Of a stretch of DNA of 64,000 bases, positions 1 to 14,008 are shown one piece after another. Origin of the DNA: Stromatinia cepivora. Lineage: Eukaryota; Ascomycota; Leotiomycetes; Helotiales; Sclerotiniaceae. A program made the position numbers and the translations under genes. Every line of letters begins with the position of its first letter. Position 1 is the stretch's first letter. Where the stretch lies: positions 1,116,001 to 1,180,000 of the forward strand of contig RCTD01000007.1 in assembly GCA_014898415.1 (NCBI GenBank), read 5' to 3'. The notes under the pieces are model-generated. The model searched no databases. It had not been told where the DNA came from and worked only from the letters and a program-made list of their open reading frames with translations.

Positions 1-540
1 TAGATATTTTATATAATACAAAAGTTTATTTTAAATTAGATATTATTACAATTTTCAATAAATTCCATATTACAAAAAACAATAAATAAAAAATTGTTTT
101 CATTATTCGATTTAAATTATTTGAATCTTTGATTATACTTTTTGATTTTTATAATATTTTTGTTTTCTTTTAATATTATATTAATTATATATTGTTTAAT
201 GAATTGGATAAATATTATATTATATATTTTAATAATATTTTAATATACTTTATAGATAAAAATCAATATCAAAAGTATATTTATAATATTATCTAAAAAC
301 TATAAAATATTGATTTATAAATAAATATCAACAAATACAAATACGCAATTATTTTAATAAAATATCTAGATTCAATTATCATTTTTTGGGAATAATTATT
401 ATCGATTAAAGATTTATAATAATTTTTTGATTTCGCAAATTTTTATTAATAGTTTATAAAGGATTTCTTCAAGATTTATCGATTATTAAACAATTTGTTA
501 TAAAAGGATATTATATAATAATAATAATAAAATATAAATT

Positions 541-640
541 TATGTTCGGGGGGTTTGGGGGGGTTTTTGTAGATACTTCGGTTTTGGTATACTTTGGTTA
601 TAATAAGGGAAAATGTTGGGGATGGATATTTTGGATTGAA
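541..640. other. G-rich, C-poor island in AT-rich DNA
   Basis: In the first hundred bases I count about 35 G against 4 C on the plus strand, including runs of six and seven G. TpG is kept while CpA is absent. This fits DNA whose plus-strand C residues were deaminated while the minus-strand C residues were spared. It could instead simply be an unrelated G-rich sequence. Confidence 0.5.
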
Positions 641-1130
641 TTTCAAAAGGATTTTTTTTCTAATATAATAACGATAATATTTTATAATTAATAAATTTTT
701 TTTTTCTAAATATTCAATAATTAAATATAATTACAAAATCTACAATAAAGAATTGTTAATTATAATCAAATCGATAAAATAATAATAATTAGAATTACAA
801 GAATCTCAATAGAAATTTGAAATCTTTATAAATTATAAAAATCTAAAATATTCTATAATAATAAATTTTTTGAATGAATAATAAATAAATTAATCAGAAT
901 TCCTTTTTAACATAATTTCCGGATTATTTATTGATCAAAATCTAAAGTGATTTGATCAAATATATTAAATTGTTGTTATAAAGATTAACTAGATATTTTT
1001 AATCTAAACAATAAATATTTGAAAAACAGAAAATATATTATTTTATTTATTAATAAATTCGATATAAAGTTATATAAAGAATTTATAAATGAGATTTCTT
1101 TAATAGTAATTAATTAGATATTTTTCCTGA

Positions 1131-1260
1131 AGAACAAATTCACCAATAAACCCACCGACACCGCACACTCCAAACCAAATACAATAAAACAATTAACCCC
1201 AGTAACCGAAAATCCCTCTACTATAATCATACAGAATCGCAAAGTTCACAATAATAAAGT
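1131..1260. other. C-rich, G-poor island in AT-rich DNA
   Basis: Between 1141 and 1200 I count about 24 C against 2 G on the plus strand. CpA dinucleotides are plentiful and TpG is missing, the mirror image of the island near 0.6 kb. No open reading frame or known motif was found here. Confidence 0.5.
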
Positions 1261-2689
1261 TCCTTATTAAGAAAAGCTATAAATATTGTTAATAATAAAT
1301 TAAAGATACAAATTATATATAGAATATATTTTTTTGGTTATATTAAGATTATCGATTGAATTTCCCGAAATTATTAATGATTATAAATATATCAAAAAAT
1401 AAATATCTATATTTAAATATATAAATTATATATATAAACGAAATCGTGGAGAACTTCCTTTTTTGGATTCCTGAAATTATTATTTATTTTATTCAAAATT
1501 TGATTGAATATCTCAATTGATTATATTATATCTCTATTTGATTGTAAATACCATAATTCTGTATATAAATATATATTGATAGTTATTTATAGATTGATTA
1601 AAATAAAATAATTTATAAATATAAAATCATTGATAATAGAAAAGTTAATTAATATTTTTGTTAATTATATTTATATTTTATATAGTTTATTAGATAATAT
1701 TATTTTAGATTGAAAGATTCAATTTGTACTAGGATTCTGAATATAAGTCTTTGAATATTTGAAAATAACTTTAAGATATTTTTTATCTTTTATTTTTAGA
1801 TTAATAAATAAACAAAATGAATCAATTCAATTTTGAAGTAACATTTATATATATTTATCAATTTTTAGCAAAACAATTAAATAAAAGGATTATTATTGAT
1901 TGAATTTGGTTTTAACAATTTGGTATCAGAAATAGTAAATTGTTTCCCTTTTTTGGTAAATTATAAATTCAATTTATATATAAATATAGAATCTAATTAA
2001 TTATATTTATTGAAAATAATCTTATTATAAAAATACAAATTCTTTTAGGAAAATAAAATATATTCTAAAGTAATTACAAATAAAATATGTTCTAAAGTAA
2101 TTACAAATTTTAATAAAATAATCAATTATAATTTATGCAGAATTTATAAATAAAAAATAAATTAAAGTTGTTATAATATATAAAAGAACCAAAAATTTAT
2201 ATTAATATAAAGAATATAAAAATATTTTATAAGACAAAAAAGTTGAATAATAAATAAATTGATTTTTATAAAATATTGAAAATTTATTATTGATTTTGTT
2301 TAATCAAATTATTAGATAATATTTGAATCTTTTTGATATTTTATTGTTTGCTTTGGATATTAATTTATTTAGTATTTTGTTTTTAAAAATAATCGATAAT
2401 TAATGAATCAGAATTAAAAGTTATAAGAGATAGGGTATTCGAAAAAAAGAATGATAAGAAGGAATCAATATGAAAATAAATCTTTGAAGGAATATTCAAT
2501 AATTATAATGAAGATGATTATTATTATTAAATTAAATAAAGATATTATATTTTTATTTAATAATTAATAATTGATTTAAAAAAGAACAAAAACATATTAT
2601 TTAAAGAAATTTAATTATTATTATAAATTCTGAATTATTCAAATATAATATTATCATTATTAATATTAACAATTATATTTAAAATATTA

Positions 2690-2990
2690 AAATAATTATC
2701 AAAACAAAAAAAAGGTATAATTTGTATAATTAAAAAAGATATATTATAATTTTTAAAACAATCTTAAAAAATCAAACAACAATTTTATTGTATTCGAAAA
2801 TTGGGATTTTGAATTTAGTGATTGAATTTTATTGTAATTTTATTAAAAATTTAAAAACAAATCTATTTTCAAAAAAAAGGAATATTGTTATGGATTCATT
2901 ATCTATTCCTAATCAATCGATATAGATATCTATATTCTATATAATCGGCTCTTTTCCTAATATCGTTTTGATATAATATAAAATAATATT
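2690..2990. repeat. Degenerate dispersed repeat R5, copy A
   Basis: By eye this stretch aligns over about 300 bases with 48240-48560 in the same orientation. Anchors are GTATAATTT at the start, a TTTAAAAACAAAT block and an ATTCATTATC block. The copies differ mostly at C/T and A/G positions. Family unknown. Confidence 0.4.
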
Positions 2991-3699
2991 TATTTTTTTA
3001 ATATTTGATATATTAAAATCTATAAATAATAATAGATCTAGATTTATATATATTAAAATTTGTTTTTATAATAATACTATTTTGATTTTATTATAAATTG
3101 TTATTTTGAATTTTATTATTATTTTAATTTTATTTTATATTATAGATTTGTATTTAATTTGTGTTTCGTATGAAATGTTTTTTAAAAATTAAACTTTCTA
3201 TTTTTGAAATGATTTAACAATTTTCATATATTTTTCAAAAAATTATTATAAATGATTTATAATATTTAAAAAATATTTTAGATTTTTTAAATTCTTTAAA
3301 AAAACAATCGTTATATTTTATATTGAATAAATCATATTCATTCATTTTCTATTTTAATATAATTATTAAAAGAGATCATTAGATGTTTGAATTTTTTGAT
3401 CATAATATTTATTATATTATAAAGAAAGAAAAAACAAATAATATCCAAAATCATATTAATTATATTTTATTTTATTTTATAAATATATTAAATTCCTTTA
3501 ATACAAATTATTAATTCTTACATTTTAATAGATACTTTTACTGATTAACAATATCACTACCTCCTCAATCCCGACTATCACCCTTACTACTATTAAATTA
3601 ATCATCAATCTTATCGATATTATTATATACGATCTACTCTTTATTGAGAAAAATATAAAAATAATAAAATATATTTTCAAAATTATCTCCCTCAAAAAA
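2991..3699. other. AT-rich DNA, nothing recognised
   Basis: Only A/T-rich sequence without useful reading frames. A slightly C-rich patch at 3540-3600 shows no coding or structural feature. Confidence 0.6.
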
Positions 3700-3960
3700 T
3701 CCGAAATATAATAAAATTATATTATTATAAATATTGATAAAAAATATATTTCGATTAATGATATTTTTATATTCGAAGGAACTATAATATAAATCAATTT
3801 TAAATCTATTAATTATAGATGTTTAAAATATAAAATCAATTTTATAATTAAGAAAAATATTTAGATTATTTTATTTTTGAAATTAATATATTTTTTGAAA
3901 TTTTCAATTTTGAAAGCAAAATAGAGATTATTAAGAAAAAATTTATTGTCATTTATTATA
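3700..3960 (-). repeat. Degenerate repeat R2, reverse-oriented fragment
   Basis: Matches 21500-21730 and 26740-26950 in the same orientation, for example the conserved block around AATATAAAATTAATTT and the following TTCAATTTT. The strand is defined relative to the R2 copy at 14.1-15.9 kb. No coding content could be identified. Confidence 0.4.
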
Positions 3961-5090
3961 ATTTAAATTATTAAAATTTCTATAATTCTTTTAAATATTT
4001 TGAATATATACTATATTTATTAAAATTTTCGAATAAATATATATAAAGATTGTTTTGAACCAAATTATATGAATGATTTATTTATATTATACTAATTATT
4101 ATAAGTTCTTTTTTATAGATTATATTAATTGTTTTGTTATTTAAAAAAAAGAATAATAAATATATTTAATTAATTCATGAATATAATGATTGTTTATTTA
4201 AAATAATTTTTTCAATATATAATTTTGTCAAATTTAATAATAAAAATGATTATTGATTCGATAATAATAATAATTATCATGAATCTAATTTTTTTATATC
4301 GAATTATTATTTCGTTTTTATATTTATATTCAAATAAAATTAAAATAATGATTTTAGTGATCTTATTTGAATAAATTATTTTGAAGAAAATATTGCTATA
4401 TTTAAAAACAATATCGAATTTTTATAAATCAATTTAATACATTTGTTCTTTTTTTTTAAAAAAAAACTAATAAAGTACTTTATATAATTTAAAAAAAAAA
4501 TTCATAATAATTAATATAATTAATTCCAAGTAGATTTATATATATATCTATTGAAATATTAAAATGAATATATTAAACGAATCTAATATATTTATTTAAA
4601 GAAATTATCAAAATTTTAATAATCAAAATTATAATAAATAATAATTGTTTTATTATTAATAATTTTTAGTTTATTCTTAAAATCAAAAAATTAAAACAAA
4701 TGAATTAATTTGAAAAATAAAATAATCCAAATGATTTTCTTTATTATTAGATTAATTTTATATTTGAAAAATCTATAATTAATAAATTTATAATTAATTT
4801 GTATTATAATTTTTTTGATAATAAAAAGATCAATAATTGTAATATAATCTTTATTAATATTTAAGAATTATATGTGAATATTAATAATAATAAAATTGAA
4901 TTATATTTTAAATTTGTTAAAAAATAATTTCGAATATATATATATATATTATTATTTTTATATTCTTTTAATCAGAGAATAGATTATACATAATATTGAT
5001 AAAATTAATAATTCAAATAATAATAATTAAAATAATATTAAAGATCGAGAAAATAATAATACTTTTAATAAATTATATAATAATAGTAAT
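3961..5090 (+). repeat. Degenerate repeat R2, plus-oriented copy
   Basis: From about 4230 the sequence follows 14380-15250 closely, sharing AATAAAAATGATTATTGATT and the run of AATAAT units behind it. The match breaks at about 5090, where R1 sequence begins, and resumes after 6546. R1 therefore appears to interrupt R2 here. The family is not identified. Confidence 0.5.
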
Positions 5091-6545
5091 AATATTAATT
5101 TTTATTTAATAGATATAAATTATAATTTTATATTTTAGAATCTTTGAAAAAACATTAAAATATATTAAATTAAGGAATTTAGATTGAAGATAATTTTAGA
5201 AAGTATTTACAATTTATAATAAGTTTTTGATGAATTGTTTGAATATGATTTTTTTATATTGTTAAAAATAGATATATATATATATTTTGGGAATTAAATT
5301 TTTTTAAATATAAAGATAATTAAAAGATCTGAATAAGATTAATTTAAATTAATAAGAAATATAAGTTTTAGAAAAATTTATATAAAAAGAAAGAAAGTTA
5401 TAAATTTAATATTAATAATAATCAGATAAAAAAGAGAAAAATATTCAAAATAAAAAAGAATATTTGTAATAAAGGTAAATTATATTATTAAAAATAGATA
5501 TTGAAATAGAAATCAATGATATTTAAAAGTTTAAGAAATTCAAGGAATTGAATAAAGAATTTCTATTTTTTTGTATTGAAAAATAAAGAAATAGATAATT
5601 TAAATAATTAATTATTAAACGATCTTTATATTTTGGAATAATAAATAATATATAAAGAAGATTTGTTTTGTTTATATAAATATTTGAAATTTATATCTTT
5701 ATAAAAAGATTTGATAATTAATAATTTGTAAAAATATTATTTGGATAAATTGAATTTTAAAAAAGTTTTGATTTTATAATTAAGATTTCATTTTCGATAA
5801 TGTATAAATAATTTTATATTATATTTAAATTATAAGATTTATTATATATTGAAATAGAAATTTCTAAAAATAACATTAAATTTATTAATTGTAGATTTGG
5901 AATCTAGATTAATATTATATATATTTTTAAAATTATCGAAATCTATTAATTTGTTTATTATTTTGCTATCTTTAATATTTGAATACTTTAATAATTATTA
6001 TATTCTAATATTATAAATATTTTAAATAATATAAAATACTTATTAGAACAACCAAATTTTTTTTAAAATATCAAATACTGGATATATTATTGATATAAAA
6101 TCAAATTCTTTACAAATTAATTTTTTTGGATATTTTAATTATATATTATAAATCTTTCTAAATTCTTATAATCGTATTATCAAAGATATAAATTATTAAA
6201 TTAATCAAATTAATTTTTATAACAATTTGTTTTTTATCTTAATAAATAATATAATTATAATCAATATATTTATTTTCGTTAATATATTATTTCAATTTAT
6301 TATAATATTAACAAAAGATATTAAAATAATCAATTATATATTTATTAATACTGTTTCTAAAGATTTCATCAAAGGTTTTGTTAAATATAATTTTACCTTT
6401 TTAAAAAAAATATTTTTATAATCGGAAAATGATTTTTTTAATTTTTAAATTAATTAATTTGAAATCAATTTATGTTATAATTTATTTGATAATAATAAAG
6501 ATAACAATTGGAATTGAAAATAAAATAATGTTATTAATTAATTAA
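5091..6545 (+). repeat. Degenerate repeat R1, copy 1
   Basis: Parallels 8390-9560, 23660 onward and 31230 onward in the same order. Shared anchors are TTTAATAGATATAAATTATA at the left and AATAGATATATAT about 170 bases further on. In all copies the middle contains lysine- and arginine-like codons with stops, so a decayed coding region is likely, but no domain could be named. The 64-codon open frame at 6227-6421 is a by-product of AT richness. Confidence 0.5.
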
Positions 6546-7300
6546 TTATATCAATCTTTTTTTTAAAAAAAAATTCAAAATCATTTCAAAGAATCTATAA
6601 TTTATAATCAGACATATTGTCATCGAAAATAATATTATTATTGATAAAAATTTAAGAAAAGTGTTATTAAATATATTATTATCAATTTTTTATAAATTAA
6701 ATAATTTCAAAATATATAAAGTATTTGCATTAGATATAATTAAAATTATATCTATAAATACTATAATCTTTTCAATATTGATTATAATTATTATAAAATA
6801 AAATTACAAAATCTAACAAAACAAAAACAAATTTTTTTATTTAATATAAAAAGGAAGAATAAAAGAAGATAAATATTTTTGAAAAAAATCAAATATATAT
6901 TTATATTTATTTGAATTATTAAAATATAATATAATGGGGGATATTGATAATTTATATTAGAATTAATATAATATCATATTGTTTTTTGATATTATAATCA
7001 TGCAATCTCAAAGAATAAATATTATTATTTGATATAAAACAAAAAGAAGAAAAGTTATATTTTTTTTTTAATATATTAAAGATTTATCAATGAACATAAT
7101 CTCTAAAACCTTATAAATATATTATTTCAAGATTTAAAAGGATAATTTAAAATAAATTCTTCATTATTTAATATTTTATTCATAAAGATAATATATAAAA
7201 ATAATAAAAAAGATAAAAAAGATATTTCTATTATTATTTATAATTAAAAATCTAAAGATATTATCATTTTGAGATTTTTGTATAGGCTGTTACAATTATT
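6546..7300 (+). repeat. Degenerate repeat R2, continuation after R1
   Basis: Aligns with 15260-15900, including the shared block ending in ATATTATATTGTTTTTTAAT. A reverse copy is at 20690-21200. Together with 3961-5090 this makes one R2 copy split by R1. Confidence 0.45.
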
Positions 7301-7689
7301 TCAGCAATTATATTCTTGAAATATATATCGATTAAATTAAACAATAATAAATCAAAAATTAAAAAAATATTTAATATACTTATATTAATTCTTTTTTTTG
7401 GTTTTATTAAATATAATATTATTATTCAAAAATCCAAATGTTTTCTAAATTATTTTTTAACGATTATCATTAAATTATTTTAAAATAAAAAATTTGAGTA
7501 TTAAGAAGTATTTTATATAAAAAATAAATTAAGCGAAATTTTAGATTATATATAAAATAATTGAAATACTCATTAAATCGAAGATAATAATTTTTTATAA
7601 AATTAAAATAATTTTATTAAGAAAACAAATTTTTATATATATAAATCCAAGTCGATTATTATTTATAAATTTTGATATATTAAAAATTA
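7301..7689. other. AT-rich DNA, nothing recognised
   Basis: No open reading frame, repeat match or motif could be supported here. Confidence 0.5.
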
Positions 7690-8389
7690 AAAGAATAAAT
7701 ATCATTTTTTATTATTATAAAAATGATATTATATTCAAAAAATATTTTCATCAAATGAATATAGAATTAATTTTGTTTTTATCAAAATAATTATATAATA
7801 TAAAACAAAGTATTTATTTTTACAATGAATATAAAAATTATATAAGATTAAAAATATTATTTTTAATAATCATTTATGTGAATTATATATATATTAATAT
7901 ATATAATTAAAAAAGCAAATATTATGATAATAATATTGAGAATAAAATTCATTTTCATTTTTAATCTTAATATTAAATATAAAATAAATAAACAAAATAT
8001 AATTAAGAATATATTATTGTAATTATTATATCAAAAAACATTATTTATAATATTATATTACACAGAATTAAATTCATATAATTCTTTATAATATTAATTG
8101 AAAGATCGAATATATTCTAAAAAAAATAGTGAAAAATTATAAAGGAAAAATTATTTAATTCAATATTATTACAATTATCGAAATTCTTTTTTTTTTTCAG
8201 AAAAATAACATAATGTTTTTATTATTCTAAAATGAAAATAATTTGATATATAATAATAAATCAATACAGTTATATATTCTATATATATCTTATTTTAAAA
8301 TTTTCGAATTATTTTATAAAAATAATCACCCAGAATATTTTGAATTTATAAATCTAATAAAACAAACAAAACCTTTATATTTATAAAAT
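7690..8389 (+). repeat. Degenerate repeat R3, copy A
   Basis: Matches 18840-19595 in the same orientation over roughly 700 bases. Shared landmarks are AATTATATAATATAAAA, the ATTCATTTTTCATTTTT-like block and TTTATATTTATAAAATAT at the right end. Copy A stops where R1 begins. No coding content was recognised. Confidence 0.5.
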
Positions 8390-11200
8390 ATTAATATTAA
8401 TAGTAATTTGCATCTAATAGATATAAATTATAACTTATACTTTAGGATCTTTTAAAGAATATTGAGATATATTAAACTAAAGAATTTGAACTAAAAGCTA
8501 TTTTAGAAAATATTTCCAATTTACAATTAACTCCGATGAATTATTTGAATACAATTCTTTTATATTATCCAAAATAGATATATATTTTTTAAACACTATA
8601 CTCTTTTAGATTGAAAAATAATCAAAAGATTCAAATAAAATTAATTTAAACTAACAAAAAACATAAGTTTTAAAAAGATTTGTATAAAAAAGAAAAGAAA
8701 GTACAAATCCAATACTAATAATAACCAAACAAAAAGAAAAATGTTCAAAATAGAATGGAATATCTATAATAGAGAATGATATATAAAGAAAATTTATTTT
8801 GTTTATATAAATATTTAAGATTTATATTTTTATATATAAATTTTTAACAATATTATATATAATTTGTATAAAAGAATTTGATTATTAAAAATTTATAAAG
8901 ATATCATTGAAATAAATAAAATTTTAAAAAAGTTTTGATTTTATAATTAAAGTTTCAGTTTTAATGATTTATAAATAATTTTATATTATATTTAAATTAT
9001 TAAATTTGTTATATATTGAAATAAAAATCCTTAAAAATAATATCGAATTTATCAATTATAAATTCGAAATCTAAATCAATGTTATATATATTTTTCAAAG
9101 TATTGAAATCCATTAATTTGTTTATTGTTTTGTTATTTTTAATATATTGGAATATCTTGATAATTATTATATTCGAATATTATAGATTTATATAATATTT
9201 TAAATAATATAAAATATTTATTAAAACGATTCTAAAATATTCCTTTTAAAATACTAAATAATCGATATATAATTAATATAAAATCAGATTTTTCGTAAAT
9301 GAATATTTGTTAATATTTTGATCATATATTATAAATCTTTTTAGATTTCATAATTTTGTTATCGAAAATATAAAAATATTGAATTAATCGAATTAGTTTT
9401 TATAAAAATTTGTTTTTTGTTTTAATAAATGATATAATTATAATTGATATAATTATAATTCATATATTTATTTTTATTAATATATTATTCTCATCCATTC
9501 GAAAAAATAACAATTTTATTTAAAAAAAAATATTATAATATCTTTATCAAATCTATTCATGAAAGTTATTTTATATTCATAAATAAAATAAAGAATACTA
9601 AATATCAATTTTAAAATATTAAAGAAATATATATAAATTTTTATATTTTGATTTTAAATATCTATTTAGTTTTAATAATACAATCTTTAATTATTATTAA
9701 AAAAAGAGTATATTTAATCAAAAGATATCTAATATTCATTATTCAAATTCTAAAAACAAATTATAATTTAATCGTTTCAAAAATAATATTATTAAAAAGA
9801 TTATTTATATTTCTAAAAGAAAAATTGTAAAAATAATTTATTTTATATAATAATAATTAAAGTTTTATTGATAAATTTAATATATTTTTTTATTTGAATA
9901 TTAATTATTGAAAAACAATTCAAATAATTAAATCTAAATACTTTATTTTATTTGATATATTATACTTTTGTATTATGAATCAAAAAAGAATAATATTAAT
10001 AATAATTATTTTTATTAATAGTTTTGATAAAATTTTGAATATAATAAATTATATATTGAGTTTTCATTATCCTTTTTATAATATATTTTTTGAAATATAA
10101 TTTTTTTATTAAATTATATTTTCAATTATTATAAAAAAAATTGGAAATTGTTATTTTTCATTATTATCATGAAATCGATAATAAAGATTTCATTGATTAT
10201 ATATAATAAATAAATCTATTTTTCTTTTTGAATATATAAATTATTTTTAATTTTTTTAAAATAAAATAAATTTTGTATCGATTTTTTTAATTTATAATAT
10301 TATGTATTTTAATAAATAAAAAATGAATATTATTATTAAAAGATTTTGAAGTTTTATAAATATAAAGGTTATTAATTTAATTGAAGTTCAATTTAATTAT
10401 TTCAAAAAATAATTCAATAAAGTATAATATATATAAAACAAATGAAAAAAAGAATCTTTAAAGAGTTCTGTAAATAATTTAATAATTTGATATAGTAAAG
10501 TTTTTTTAAAAATATTTTAATAAATTTATCAATAAAAAAGAAATCAATTAATTTGAATAAAAAGAAAGATCATTTTTGTTTGATTATTTGATTTAACAAA
10601 TATTTTTTCCAAAAAATATTAAAAACTCTTTAAATATTTATAATAATTATAATAATTTCAAATTTCTAAAAGATAATTATTTCAACATTATATATAAAAT
10701 CAAACCTTAAATCTTTAATTGCTTTTTAAAAAAAAGTTCCTGTATATCAAAAATTCAAAATATTATTTATAAATATCATTTATTTAATTTATTAAATAAT
10801 AATACATTCTAAATCTTTTAAAATATAAAATATAAATATAATATAATGATTTATTTTTTCTGTTTATTTTAAGAAACATTATAATTTCAATTAATTTTTA
10901 GATATAAAAGAAAGAAATTTAAGATTAAATAATAATTATAAAGATTATATATTAAATCTTTAATTAATTTTCAATATATTCTAAATAATGGAATAATAAT
11001 TCTATTTATTTTTAATAATATATTGACAATGTTAATAATTTTAATTTTTAATTTTTTTTACAAAAATTATATTGAATTATTCAAAAGTTATATTATTTTA
11101 TTAATTGATTAATAAATCATTATTCAAATTGTTATTAATATTGGAATAATTCAATATTGAAATATATAAAATTTCTATTTTTTTATTATATTATTTGATA
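8390..11200 (+). repeat. Degenerate repeat R1, longest copy
   Basis: The fullest R1 copy seen. Its left third matches 5091-6545, and it parallels 23660-25800 and 31230-33984. All copies are full of TAA and TAG in every frame. No reverse transcriptase, transposase or integrase signature could be found by eye. The 60-codon frame at 9648-9830 is unlikely to be a gene. Confidence 0.5.
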
Positions 11201-12225
11201 ATTTGAAGTTAAATTCTAATCTGTATTAATTAATAATTTTATAAAAATCTTTATTATTTTTGATTTTGTTGATAATATATTTTCAATATTTTTATTTGGT
11301 TTTTTCTATATAATATTATAAAAAACTTTGATAATAAAAAGTTAATTTTTGATTTATTAGATTTTGATATAATCTTTATAAATCTTTTGTAATTATTATT
11401 ATATTATAAAATTAAATATTTTTTATTATAATTAAATTTATCTGTTATATAAATAATAGATTTTAAAATAATAATAAAATTTTGTATAAATATTTTTATT
11501 ATATTAATATTAAAAAAAGTTTTAGAATTTTATAAATCTATAATTTTAATATTGATAAAATTCAAGAATTATTTTAAAAAGTTCTTTAGGATTTTATAAT
11601 GATATTATTTTAAAAGAGTTTGATTTTTATTAGAAATCATTATAATTTATATTATATGATTCGAATTAATATATCATTTTTTTGAATTAGTACACAAATG
11701 AAAAGGATATTAAAGAAAATAAGATTGAAGATATAATTTGTTTTATATATAGATTTATTAGATTTATTAATGAAATTTATATTGTTTGTAAAAAACTATA
11801 TCATAAGATTGTTTTTTTGATAAATTATAATAATTTCAGGTTTGAATATTAGATATTATATATCAAAACTTTCTTGAATAAAATATTATTATAAAAATAG
11901 AAAATATATTATATAATTTATAATTTCATTAATTATTGATTATTTAAATATATTCAAAATAATAATACTATTGGTAATGATTTAAAAAATATTTTTATTA
12001 TAAATAAATTATTATTATTAAATATAAAAATCTCTTTTTTTATAAATATAAATTATAATTTGAAAACAAAAAGATTCTTTATTTTTAAATTTTTTTTTTG
12101 GGAAATGAATTAATATATAATAATTAAATTCTTAATAATTTTAGATTTTATTATTGAATTTTATTTAAGGTTTTTAAATATATAAATAATATTGATTGAA
12201 TTCATCTAAAATAGTTTAAAAACTA
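11201..12225 (+). repeat. Degenerate R1/R2 sequence left of a pogo element
   Basis: AT-rich DNA whose last 120 bases match the reverse R2 copy near 22.3 kb. That copy is uninterrupted, whereas here the pogo element at 12228 splits it. This supports insertion of the transposon into an existing repeat. Confidence 0.45.
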
Positions 12226-12227
12226 TA

Positions 12228-12297
12228 ACGTGGTTTATCATCGGGTCGCCAATATCACCAGATCGCCACTTTTTTCACCATTCAACCATTTCAATTT
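12228..12297 (+). repeat. Left terminal inverted repeat of the first pogo-like element
   Basis: 70 bp, matching the reverse complement of 14009-14078. Every difference I see between the two arms is a transition. A short direct repeat of GGTCGCCA-like sequence lies inside the arm (GGGTCGCCA then GATCGCCA), a possible transposase binding site. Confidence 0.88.
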
Positions 12298-12799
12298 TGT
12301 ATTATTCAACAACTATTCAATCAATTGATTGAAACTATTAAAAATCTAATAATCTAGGATCTATTATATTATTTTGACAAGTTCTTGAATTATGATTAGT
12401 TCTTCTATATATACTATAACATCAATTAAAAGATACTTTCCTATTAGAATTCCCTTTTTTTTAATAGTCATCGTATTGAATTTGAACATTAATCTTTTAT
12501 TGAAATAATATATCAAAAGTTTTTTATCCAATAAGCATTTTTCCTTAATATAATTGAATCTTTTTTGTATATCGATGTTTGCTTAATATTTCATTTGCTT
12601 TCCAAAGTATACAATTTTCTGTATTTAAAAGTATATTTTTATATACTAATCTCTCTATATTTTTAACTAAAGTTAGTATAGTTTCGAATATAAATATAGG
12701 AAAGCTTAATTGATAACAACTTATTCAAGATTTTACTAAAATTGATTGAAAAAGAGCTTCAATTGGATTATAAGATGTTTGAGAAATCCAAGGATTTAT

Positions 12800-13900
12800 A
12801 TTGAAAAGGAAAAAAGTAGATATATAAATTCGAATATCTAACTTTGAAAGTACAATTTCAAAATTAAATAATATTAATCCAGTTTTTTGAAACCCAATTT
12901 TTATATTCTGAAATGTAATTGATTATTGATATACAACTTTGAAAGCTATAAAGAATTCAATCTTAGAAATATAGTTAATATATATTTTAATAAATCCATC
13001 AATTTGATTATTATATAAGCATTTCAGAACATTAAAATATCCAATATCGAATAATTGAATTAAATAATTAGAATACATTAATAACTTTATATATATTATA
13101 TTATTTACTTTACAATATAATTGAAAAAATATTGATTCATAATTTTCGTATTCATTCAGTATTAATATTCGATATTTGCCCTTTCTTCGATAAATAATAT
13201 ATTTATCGAAATACTTTAATTATTCTAATTTTGTTTCATTATTCATTTATCCATTGAAAATAAATTTAATAGTCTAATCTATAGAAAGATCGATTTCGAT
13301 ATATTAATTCGAAAAATGAATTTGTTCTTGAATTATTAGAAATAAAAATATAATTTCATTTTCTTTATTATTATATATAATTACTATAATCCATTCTCGA
13401 TTATCTAATTATATTACCTTGCTTCTACCATTTCGTTTAATACTAATTACAACTATATAAATAATTATAATCCTTATTATAAAACCTGTTTCATCGAAAT
13501 TATAGAAATTACAATCCTGAATATTATATTTCGTTTATATATTCAATACCATTTAAAATCACTTTTCAATAAACTTAAAATCTTCATAAAAAGCCCTTTA
13601 AAAATCATAAACGTAATTAAAATATATCTTTAATTTTGTATGATACTTTACGAATTGATAAATCCAAAGCTTTTTAATCTTCTTTGCTTTTCGTAATTGA
13701 AGAATATAATTCATTATATCTTCTATATTATTCAATTTAAATATAAACCCTCTATTATCCATATCAATTATATACTAAAGAAGTATTTTCTCTTCTAATT
13801 CAATTATTTTATATCCATTTGTTCGAATTTCTATTTGGTTATTTCGACTATTGATTCTATTATATAATATAGATCGAAATACTGAATAGACTTTTGTAGC
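12800..13900 (-). pseudogene. Decayed DDE transposase of the Fot1/pogo type
   Basis: The minus strand retains clear transposase landmarks. FYNFDETGF at 13481-13508 is the hallmark first part of the pogo DDE domain. YRILILNEYEN at 13142-13174 corresponds to the family's LILDxHxSH motif with the catalytic Asp replaced by Asn. Upstream in reading direction (13640-13830) a helix-turn-helix-like stretch contains DMDNRGF. Downstream, LIQLFDIGYFNVLK matches the LQPLDVGxFxxLK region. The frame is broken by several stops. Loss of the catalytic Asp fits G-to-A change by RIP. The product would have cut and pasted the element in the nucleus. Confidence 0.85.
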
Positions 13901-14008
13901 TTTTGTAATTATCAAATTTTTAGATTTTCGAATAATTTCAATAGCTAAAATGATTCGGATTTCTTTTGATTATATTTCTATGATAATTCATTGAGATATT
14001 GCAAATTG

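Larger units (their letters stand above)
1..2689. other. Extremely AT-rich degenerate DNA, no gene
   Basis: No reading frame of useful length and no recognisable domain in either strand. Base composition is dominated by A and T with scattered TAA/TAT runs, as expected for old RIP-mutated repeats. Two short islands with strongly unequal G and C are listed separately. No terminal repeats were seen. Confidence 0.7.

Noticed and set aside
6227..6421. 64-codon frame in R1, and similar Ile/Asn/Lys frames at 9648, 21654, 22009 and 48893
   Set aside because: Composition is that of random AT-rich DNA, no domain is visible, and related repeat copies are broken at the same place.
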